Assembly (NCBI RefSeq): GCF_024168485.1
Contig: NZ_JALJVY010000013.1
Location: forward strand, 62,001-126,000
Length of the DNA stretch: 64,000 nt
Source: Sphingobium sp. OAS761
GTDB lineage: Bacteria; Pseudomonadota; Alphaproteobacteria; Sphingomonadales; Sphingomonadaceae
Direction of reading: 5' to 3'
The position numbers and the translations under genes are program-made. The notes beneath the pieces were generated by a model, which saw only the letters and a list, made by a program, of their open reading frames with translations, had not been told where the DNA came from and did no database searches. Position 1 is the stretch's first letter. The number at the start of each line of letters is the position of its first letter. Shown here in pieces: positions 58,239 through 64,000 of this stretch.

Positions 58239-59969
58239 ATGCCCGATACCGTGGAATCCGGTCGTGAGGGGCCGGCGCAGGACGCCGTCGCCGGCATCGA
58301 AACCGCCCGCCGCCTTGCGCAGGACGAGGCCATCCACTGGGACATGGAGGCTGACGTGCTGGTCGTCGGTCTTGGCGGAGCAGGCGTGTGCGCGGCAATC
58401 CAGGCGCTGGAGGACGGGGCGAGCGTGATTGCGCTAGAGCGTTTCGGCGGCGGGGGATCGACGGCGGTCAATGGCGGGATATTCTATGCGGGGGGCGGGA
58501 CCGCGGCCCAGCGCGAGGCCGGCGTCGACGACAGCGCGGAAGAGATGTTCGCCTATCTTCGCGAAGAAACCCAGGGCGTGGTCAGCGACGACGTCCTGCG
58601 CCGTTTCTGCGCGGGCAGCGCCGCGGACGCCGAATGGATGACGCATCATGGCGTGCGCTTTTCAGGCAAGCTGTATCCCGGCAAGACATCCTATCCGCAT
58701 ACCAGCTATTATCTTTATCATTCGGACAGTTCGCTGGCCGCGCCCTATCGTCATCTCGCCCGGCCCGCCGCGCGTGGCCATCGCGCGTTCCTGCCGCCCA
58801 CCAAATCGGCGGAAGGCTATGGCGCAGGACTGTATTTTCCGCTGGAGGCATCGGCCGAGCGGCTCGGCGCGACTGTCCTGCGCCGGACGGAAGTCGCGCG
58901 CCTGATCGTCGACGCGTCGGGTGCGGTCGTCGGTGTCGAAGCCGACCACATGCCGCCGGACGGACGTGATTCCGAAGCCTATGCCAAGCTGGTGCGGCGT
59001 AGTGAATTCTGGACGCGCCTGTTGCCGCCCGCCTATCCGGGAGCGACCCTGACGCGCGCGCGCGGTGCCCGGCTGATGCGCCGGGCCGATGCCATCGAAC
59101 GCAGGGCGCGCCGCCGTATCAGCGTGCGGGCACGAGGCGGCGTCATCCTGTCCACCGGCGGCTTCATATACAACCGCCAGATGATCGCCGATCATGCCCC
59201 GGCCTATATCAAGGGCATGCCGCAAGGTACGGCGGGCGATACCGGTGCGGGCATGCTGCTGGGCCAGAGCGTGGGCGGCGACGTGGACCGGCTGGACCAT
59301 TGCAGCGCGTGGCGGTTTCTCAATCCGCCGTCTGCCTGGGCCCGTGGGATGCTGGTCGATGCCACTGGCGCGCGTTTCGTCAATGAAACCCATTATGGCG
59401 CCGCGATCGGCAGTGCCATGGTGGAAGGCCATGCCGGAGTCGGCTGGCTGATCCTGGACGCCGCTCTGGTAAAGGCCGCGCGGGCGCAGGTTCGCCATCC
59501 CGAAATCCTCGCGTTCCAGCGCTATCCCGCGATGCTGGCGATGCGTTTCGGACGCAAAAAAGCTGGCACGCTCGACGCGCTGGCGCGCAAGATGGGTTTC
59601 GATCCGGCCATATTCGCGCAGACGGTCGCTGAATATAACAGCGCCGCGCGCGGACAAGGCCGGGACCCTTATGGCAAGGAAGGCGACGAACTGCATGCCT
59701 TCGAACAGGGGCCCTTTTATGCCGTGGATCAGTCCATCACCGCAAAATATGCGCCGCTGCCCTGCATGACATTGGGAGGCCTCAAGGTTGCGGAGGACAG
59801 CGGTCAGGTCCTGCGTGGCGACGGCAGCGCGGTCAAGGGCCTGTTCGCTGCCGGCCGGACTGCGATCGGCCTGTGTTCCAATCTTTACGTCAGCGGACTG
59901 GCGGTGGCGGACTGCGTATTTTCTGGGCGTCGTGCCGGGCGTCATGCAGCGGCGCGCCAGACCGGCTGA
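58239..59969 (+). CDS. FAD-binding oxidoreductase, KstD/fumarate-reductase flavoprotein family
   Basis: This 576-residue flavoprotein has the dinucleotide motif VLVVGLGGAGVCAAIQALEDGASVIALER at about 40-68, GGGGSTAVNGGIFYAGGG at about 70-87 and GGVILSTGGFIYN at about 302. GLFAAGRTAIGLCSNLYVSGLAVADC comes at the C-terminus, where FAD is bound again. This is the 3-ketosteroid delta1-dehydrogenase and fumarate-reductase superfamily. The YPGPG stretch of true KstD is not present, so it may be a delta4(5alpha)- or other steroid dehydrogenase, or a distant reductase. It begins at the ATG at 58239 with GGAGAGAGG upstream. Confidence 0.75.
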   Translation: MPDTVESGREGPAQDAVAGIETARRLAQDEAIHWDMEADVLVVGLGGAGVCAAIQALEDGASVIALERFGGGGSTAVNGGIFYAGGGTAAQREAGVDDSAEEMFAYLREETQGVVSDDVLRRFCAGSAADAEWMTHHGVRFSGKLYPGKTSYPHTSYYLYHSDSSLAAPYRHLARPAARGHRAFLPPTKSAEGYGAGLYFPLEASAERLGATVLRRTEVARLIVDASGAVVGVEADHMPPDGRDSEAYAKLVRRSEFWTRLLPPAYPGATLTRARGARLMRRADAIERRARRRISVRARGGVILSTGGFIYNRQMIADHAPAYIKGMPQGTAGDTGAGMLLGQSVGGDVDRLDHCSAWRFLNPPSAWARGMLVDATGARFVNETHYGAAIGSAMVEGHAGVGWLILDAALVKAARAQVRHPEILAFQRYPAMLAMRFGRKKAGTLDALARKMGFDPAIFAQTVAEYNSAARGQGRDPYGKEGDELHAFEQGPFYAVDQSITAKYAPLPCMTLGGLKVAEDSGQVLRGDGSAVKGLFAAGRTAIGLCSNLYVSGLAVADCVFSGRRAGRHAAARQTG

Positions 59970-60038
59970 AGCTCGGGACTGCTTGCTTGCAGCGGAGACT
60001 TGCATCACGCAATTTCCCGCGTCACGTTGAACGATATG

Positions 60039-60052
60039 CAACCGTTCGGTTG
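60039..60052. promoter_or_regulatory. TetR-like operator palindrome
   Basis: CAACCG and CGGTTG around TT form a perfect 14-base inverted repeat, 25 bases upstream of the broken amidohydrolase. Similar boxes are bound by TetR/AcrR-type repressors. Its survival suggests that the downstream unit was once regulated on its own. Confidence 0.45.
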
Positions 60053-60076
60053 ATAGAGAGAGAGGATGCAGCGTTC

Positions 60077-60870
60077 ATGGCGACCGCTATTGTCAATCCG
60101 ATTCTGGAAACCCTGAATGATGCCGGCGCCCTAGGCATGGATGTCGATCTTCCTGCCGGTATCATCTCTGCCGATTCGCATGTGACAGAGCCGCCGCATT
60201 GCTGCCGCGACTATATCGATTCTCCGTTCGCGATCGTGCGCCGGGGGCAGAGGCTTATGATGCGATGTTGGCGCATGGCGGGCGCGGCGTGCTGATGTTG
60301 CCGAGCGTCAATTCCGCCTACGGCAATCTGGAACCGTCGCTTGCCATGCTGTCGCATCCCCACACCGTTTTTGGCTTGGGAGACGGGGGCGCCCATCTGG
60401 GGTTTCTGTGCGACGCCAGCCTGCCGACGCATCTGCTGCACTATTGGGCGCGCGATCGCGTGCGGGGCGGGCGCCTTTCGCTGGCTGATGTGGTGCGGGG
60501 TCTGAGCGATATTCCGGCGCGGACGATGGGTCTGGCCGACCGCGGGCTGTTACGGCCGGGATATAAGGCCGACGTCAACCTGATCGATTTCGACCGGCTG
60601 CGCCTGCGCGAGCCCCATGTCCTGCACGACCTGCCAGAAGGCGGCCGGCGGGTGACGCAGGATGCCGAAGGTTATGTAGCGACCATATTGAGTGGCACGG
60701 TGGTCCAGCGCAATGGTGTTTCGACCGCCGCGCTGCCTGCGCTGGAGAGGGTGGAGGTCCCCGATGTCGGGCATTTTCCGGATCTCGCCGAACCCGAAAG
60801 CCGCGCCGGGATTCTGCGCCTGCTGGACAGGGTAGATGTCGCCGAACTTGCGCGCCGGAGCCAGGAATGA
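60077..60870 (+). pseudogene. Chimeric amidohydrolase remnant with frameshift
   Basis: The first 51 codons (MATAIVNPILETLNDAGALG, then IISADSHVTEPPHCCRDYIDSPF) look like the N-terminus of an amidohydrolase-2 type metal hydrolase. After SPF the frame must shift: reading the next frame gives RDRAP, the expected continuation, as if one base near 60229 had been lost. Immediately after that (from about 60244) the second frame encodes the C-terminal 200 residues of an amidohydrolase-3/D-aminoacylase type protein (GLGDGGAHLGFLCDASLPTHLL, GLADRGLLRPGYKADVNLIDFD). Two families are thus joined by deletion, and the metal-binding core of both is missing. It is probably inactive. The C-terminal part is open from 60199, but a start there is unlikely. 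Confidence 0.75.
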
Positions 60871-61241
60871 ACGCCATGCCGGTAACGTCCGCCACGCAAT
60901 TCAAGCGCTATCGCTTTCGCCCTGACCAGAAGGAGGCCTTTCTGGCCGTGTGGCGGGAAATAGCGCGTGTCCGCCAGCAGAACGGATTCACCATCCCCTT
61001 TGCCCTGCTCGATGAGCGAAACGGCATATTGAACTGGGCGGTCAGCCATCCCGATTTTGCCGCTGGATCGGCGCGCTATTATGCCGACCCCGATCGCAAG
61101 CGGGTGAGCCGGACCGACTATGATGCGGAAACCGGGCTCTATTCGAACGACGAAAGCCGCGCCGGCCCCCACAATATAGAGGATTATATCCTGTCCGCAG
61201 AAATAGACTGGGTTACGCCCGAAGCCATCCCTTCGGCCTGA
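60867..61241 (+). CDS. Small protein, possible NIPSNAP/dimeric alpha-beta barrel
   Basis: This 124-residue protein overlaps the pseudogene's stop (ATGA). The pattern KRYRFRPDQKEAFLAVWREIARVRQQNGFTIPFALLDERNGILNWAVSHP followed by YYADPDRKRVS fits NIPSNAP-like dimeric alpha/beta-barrel proteins. These often accompany hydrolases and isomerases. It is intact although the gene before it is broken. It is followed by a bidirectional hairpin. Function unknown. Confidence 0.6.
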   Translation: MNAMPVTSATQFKRYRFRPDQKEAFLAVWREIARVRQQNGFTIPFALLDERNGILNWAVSHPDFAAGSARYYADPDRKRVSRTDYDAETGLYSNDESRAGPHNIEDYILSAEIDWVTPEAIPSA

Positions 61242-61242
61242 C

Positions 61243-61272
61243 CGGATGCGCCGTCCGCCTTCTGCGCATCCG
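61243..61272. terminator. Bidirectional terminator hairpin
   Basis: A perfect 9-base inverted repeat CGGATGCGC/GCGCATCCG with a 12-base loop lies between convergent genes ending at 61241 (+) and 61311 (-). Confidence 0.6.
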
Positions 61273-61310
61273 TTGCGAGGGTGCAAGTCTTGTCTGGACA
61301 GGGGGCGGGG

Positions 61311-62219
61311 TCAGCGCGGCGTGCCGAACTGGGCGGCCACCTGCGCGACAGCGGCCTTGATGTCGTTGCGGCGATAGTCGAGCAGCGCCACCTCCGCCGC
61401 GTCGGGTTCATACCGTATCCAGTTGCCGCGACCCTGCGGGATCGCAGGGTCCGGCAACAGGGGCAATTCCTGGTCGCGGGTTTCGACCCGAACGTCGCTG
61501 CCGACCGCGTCGAAGAAAAGCTGGAAATAATCCCGCCATGCCAGCGTCTCGTCGCCGACCAGATAGGCCTTTCCGGGCTCTCCGCGCAGCAGGGCGCCCT
61601 CGATCGCTTCGGACAGCGATCGATAGGACATGATGTTCGTGCCACCCGGCGGCGCATAGGCCCCGATCGGCAGGCGGCCTTCCGCCCACTGCACATAGGG
61701 TTCGAAGATGGGGCTGGGCAGACCGGGTACCGTGCCGCACATGAAAGGGGCGTTGACGCTGATCACGTCGAAACCCGGCGCGGCCTGCGCCCTGGCGCCT
61801 TCGCACGCGGCGAGGCGGGACCGGATATAGCTGTTGTGCGCCAGCAGTTCGGGCGCCGCTTGCGGATAGAAACTGCCCAACTGGATTGCGCGCTTGACGC
61901 CGCCTTCCCGGCAGGCGGCGAAGAAGGCAGGCACGGCGTCGTGATTGGCCTTTTGCAGAAACGCGTCCCAATCGGCGCCGCGGGGAACATGGCGCGGATC
62001 GTTGCCGGCCGCGAACACGATCCAGTCAAAGCCTTCCAGCCGATCGGCGGTGAAATCTCCCGCAACATAGTCGCCCTGCAGGAAGGACATGTCTGCCATC
62101 GGCGTGCCGGGGACCGGCGGCTTGCGGCCGGCAACGGAAACGCTGTGCCCGCGAGCCTTCAGATGTGCGGCGGCGTGTCCGCCCAACGCACCGGTGCCGC
62201 CAACAATAAGGACCTTCAT
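61311..62219 (-). CDS. NAD(P)-dependent epimerase-like (atypical/extended SDR)
   Basis: This 302-residue Rossmann protein starts MKVLIVGGTGALGGHAAAHLKARGHSV, with the atypical SDR motif GGTGALGG at 7-14. The C-terminal half (SYRSLSEAIEGALLRGEPGKAYLVGDETLAWRDYFQLFFDAVG) is like that of extended SDR epimerases. No clear YxxxK is seen at the usual position. It overlaps the next gene upstream by four bases (ATGA at 62216-62219). It may be a reductase, epimerase or regulator-type NAD(P) sensor in a three-gene minus-strand operon with an SDR and an NTF2-fold protein. Confidence 0.75.
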   Translation of the reverse strand: MKVLIVGGTGALGGHAAAHLKARGHSVSVAGRKPPVPGTPMADMSFLQGDYVAGDFTADRLEGFDWIVFAAGNDPRHVPRGADWDAFLQKANHDAVPAFFAACREGGVKRAIQLGSFYPQAAPELLAHNSYIRSRLAACEGARAQAAPGFDVISVNAPFMCGTVPGLPSPIFEPYVQWAEGRLPIGAYAPPGGTNIMSYRSLSEAIEGALLRGEPGKAYLVGDETLAWRDYFQLFFDAVGSDVRVETRDQELPLLPDPAIPQGRGNWIRYEPDAAEVALLDYRRNDIKAAVAQVAAQFGTPR

Positions 62220-63055
62220 TCGCCATCATCCTTTCCCGCCCGGGCCTTATCCACCCGTGGCTTTCCATATATTGCTTCGACCATCGGGGTCAGATCCGGA
62301 CTGCCGCGCAGATGATTGCCGCCGTCGACCGACAGGCATTCGCCCGTAATCCATCCGCTTTCCGGCCCGGCCAGAAAGCGCACGGCACGGGCAATGTCAT
62401 CCGGTTCGCCGACCCGACGCAGCGGGAAATCATCGAGAAATTGATCCAGCACTTCCGGGCGTTCGACGAGTCCGGCGGTTCCGCGTGCGCGCGTCAGACC
62501 GGGGCGGACCGCGTTGATACGGATTCCCGTCCCGCCCAGCTCGTCGGCCGCGGCGCGCACCATGCCCTCGAGTGCGGACTTGGCGATGTGATAGGCGCTC
62601 AGATAGGGAAAGGTCAGCGTCGCGGAACTGGACGATGTGCAGACGATCGATCCGCCTTTGGCCATCAGCGGGACAGCGTGGCGTATGACGAAGAAGGCGC
62701 TCAGCAGGTTGGTTTCCAGCGTTTCCCTTATCATGTCCGATTGCAGCATCATGAAGGGCACAAAGCCGCCGCCGCCCACCGTCGCCAGCGCAATGTCAAG
62801 CCGGTCGGCGATGCCGTGCGCCTGCCCGATCGCGGCCTTGACGGCGGCTTCGTCGCCGCAGTCGCCCAGGATGGGGGTGATCTGCGCGTCCGGCACGGCA
62901 TCCCTGATCGCGGCGCGGGCTTCGTCCAGCGCGTCCGCGCGCCGGGCCATCAGCGCCAGCCTGGCCCCGTCCGCCGCCAATGCGATGGCGCAGGCGGTTG
63001 CGATGGCGCCCGATGCCCCGGTGACGAACGCGGTCCTGTTGGTCAGCATCGTCAT
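62216..63055 (-). CDS. SDR oxidoreductase with atypical NNAG region
   Basis: This 279-residue SDR is read from the ATG at 63055, which overlaps the upstream NTF2-fold gene's stop (ATGA). It has TGASGAIA (12-19) instead of TGxxxGIG, ATVGGGG at about 91-97 where NNAG is expected, and SSS (141-143), Tyr155, Lys159 (SAYHIAKSA). Its C-terminus continues past the usual VDGGNH by about 25 residues. Both nucleotide-site changes are unusual together. It may use a different cofactor mode or substrate. Confidence 0.78.
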   Translation of the reverse strand: MTMLTNRTAFVTGASGAIATACAIALAADGARLALMARRADALDEARAAIRDAVPDAQITPILGDCGDEAAVKAAIGQAHGIADRLDIALATVGGGGFVPFMMLQSDMIRETLETNLLSAFFVIRHAVPLMAKGGSIVCTSSSSATLTFPYLSAYHIAKSALEGMVRAAADELGGTGIRINAVRPGLTRARGTAGLVERPEVLDQFLDDFPLRRVGEPDDIARAVRFLAGPESGWITGECLSVDGGNHLRGSPDLTPMVEAIYGKPRVDKARAGKDDGE

Positions 63056-63492
63056 GGCGAACCTTCGAGCAAAACGGGACGTGTTTCCTGCCAGTCGACG
63101 ATCAGCCGGCGATGGGCAAAGCGCCATTGCCCGTCCGCCTCGCGCCGCCATTCGTCCTGATAGCGGATCGCCCAAATCAGGATGGCGTCGCTGTCGCGCA
63201 GCAGATGGTCGGCGGTGCAATAGGTTTCGCCACTGGCCCGGTCACCGTCGATTGTCGCAATGACCTGATGGATGCGGTGCTGGGTGCTGCGGAACATCCG
63301 CTCCAACAGGTCGATCGACTTCAGGTTGGCATCGCGTCCGCGCGTCGTGAAACCGGGGCCTTCCAGCAGATAATCCTCGGTCATGACGGCGCGCCAGGAC
63401 GCCTTGTCACGCCTGTCGGCCCCCTGCGCATATAATTCGGCCGTCCGGCGAATCATGGCCTGGTCGGCCAGATTCTGCAGCATGCTCTCCAT
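63052..63492 (-). CDS. NTF2/SnoaL-fold protein
   Basis: This 146-residue SnoaL-like protein is read from the ATG at 63492, with GGAGAGGAG ten bases upstream; an ATG at 63555 has no ribosome site. The NTF2 pattern is seen in AMIRRTAELYAQGADRRDKASWRAVMTEDYLLEGPGFTTRGRDANLKSIDLLERMF and DGQWRFAHRRLIVDW. The BaiE-type GHMPEIT motif is absent. It is the first gene of the minus-strand operon with two Rossmann proteins. Function unknown; dehydratase or isomerase roles are common in the fold. Confidence 0.72.
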   Translation of the reverse strand: MESMLQNLADQAMIRRTAELYAQGADRRDKASWRAVMTEDYLLEGPGFTTRGRDANLKSIDLLERMFRSTQHRIHQVIATIDGDRASGETYCTADHLLRDSDAILIWAIRYQDEWRREADGQWRFAHRRLIVDWQETRPVLLEGSP

Positions 63493-63685
63493 GCCCGACT
63501 GCTCCTCTCCGTTTGCGTCACCATCGCGAAACGCCGGACGCGTCGCATCATCCATTTGGATTAGGGTCGTTTACGTCGGCCACGCGATCGGTGTTCCGGG
63601 CTTGTCGTCCCTCCCGGTCGACGGCATGTTCCCCGGAAAATGTTTCCGGCCGGGCCGGGACAATGCAATGGCAGGGAGAGCGGTG

Positions 63686-64000
63686 ATGCTGGATTTTACC
63701 GGAAAGGCTGTGCTGGTAACGGGCGGCGGCGAAGGTATCGGCCGCGCGGCCTGCTGTCTCTTCGCCGGGGGCGGGGCCTCTGTGATCGCCATCGAGCGGG
63801 ACGCGGCGCGGGCCGATGCGTTGCGCCAGTCGCTGGGCGATGGCCATGTCGTCCTGCATGGCGACGTCACGGTTGCCGGGGACATCGCCCGTCTGGCGGA
63901 TGCGGTCGACGGGCGCGGCGACGGGCTGGACGTGCTGGTCAACAATGTCGGCGATTTCCTGGGCCATGTGAAGCCGTTCGAGCGCATTTCGGACGAGGAG
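63686..64000 (+). CDS. SDR oxidoreductase, 3' end cut by window
   Basis: The first 105 residues of an SDR are visible: MLDFTGKAVLVTGGGEGIGRAACCLFAGGGASV with TGGGEGIG at 13-20 and LVNNVG (NNAG variant) at about 87. The ATG at 63686 follows GGGAGAG. It diverges from the NTF2-fold operon across about 190 bases. The catalytic residues lie outside the window, so nothing can be said about its substrate. Confidence 0.75.
   Translation, partial: MLDFTGKAVLVTGGGEGIGRAACCLFAGGGASVIAIERDAARADALRQSLGDGHVVLHGDVTVAGDIARLADAVDGRGDGLDVLVNNVGDFLGHVKPFERISDEE

Noticed and set aside
60199..60870. A separate functional gene encoding only the D-aminoacylase-like C-terminal domain
   Set aside because: The first ATG is inside the upstream remnant and has no ribosome site, and the metal-binding core of the family is missing.

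Overview
The window is G+C-rich, densely packed bacterial chromosomal DNA. Many genes overlap by 1-8 bases (ATGA, GTGA), GTG and TTG starts are common, and I see no tRNA, rRNA, CRISPR array, insertion sequence or phage gene. Gene content and protein style suggest an alphaproteobacterium of the sphingomonad type; this is an inference from recognised families, not a phylogeny. The dominant theme is aerobic steroid catabolism by the 9,10-seco pathway with additional acyl-CoA chemistry.

Region 1 (1-15.5 kb, minus strand) is one long run of about 18 genes that matches the actinobacterial set for degradation of steroid rings C and D: ipdA/ipdB, ipdC, ipdF, echA20, a FadA6-type thiolase, FadE-type acyl-CoA dehydrogenases, a MaoC hydratase and further SDRs. 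It also carries a ketosteroid isomerase with all catalytic residues, and it starts with an extradiol dioxygenase (hsaC type). Region 2 (15.7-24.1 kb, plus strand, divergent) holds the ring A/B functions hsaA, hsaB, hsaE, hsaG and hsaF. These are followed by a TIM-barrel protein, an SDR, a membrane sterol-desaturase-family protein and an alpha/beta hydrolase.

Region 3 (24.1-37.5 kb) is accessory acyl-CoA metabolism. It contains an aldo/keto reductase, two overlapping Lrp/AsnC regulators, a minus-strand operon (crotonase, CaiB-type CoA-transferase, 3-hydroxyisobutyrate-dehydrogenase-type enzyme, SDR, TIM barrel, AEC transporter, SDR), and a divergent LysR gene followed by two acyl-CoA dehydrogenases and an aldehyde dehydrogenase. 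A near-identical TATC-N15-GATA motif lies in front of lysR and in front of the dehydrogenase pair. Region 4 (37.6-47.1 kb) holds a luciferase-type flavoenzyme, a LuxR regulator, an NTF2-fold protein resembling the bile acid 7-dehydratase BaiE, four SDRs, an MFS transporter and a GMC oxidoreductase.

Region 5 (47.4-54.3 kb) looks like a second ring-opening module: a Baeyer-Villiger monooxygenase of the long 4-hydroxyacetophenone-monooxygenase type, a Rieske oxygenase, a second HsaA-like hydroxylase and a second HsaC-like dioxygenase. Its promoters, and that of an unrecognised 227-residue protein, share the palindrome TTGAC-N4-RTCAA. Region 6 (54.4-64 kb) holds more SDRs, a class-C-beta-lactamase-fold hydrolase, a ThuA-domain membrane protein, a KstD/fumarate-reductase-type flavoprotein, a broken chimeric amidohydrolase and another NTF2-fold protein.

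Taken together, the genes can carry a 3-keto steroid through isomerisation, ring-A hydroxylation and cleavage, conversion of the C5 dienoate fragment to pyruvate and propionyl-CoA, and ring C/D degradation. No hsaD-type meta-cleavage hydrolase, steroid CoA ligase or Rieske reductase is seen here, so the pathway must be completed elsewhere. The first and last genes are cut by the window edges.
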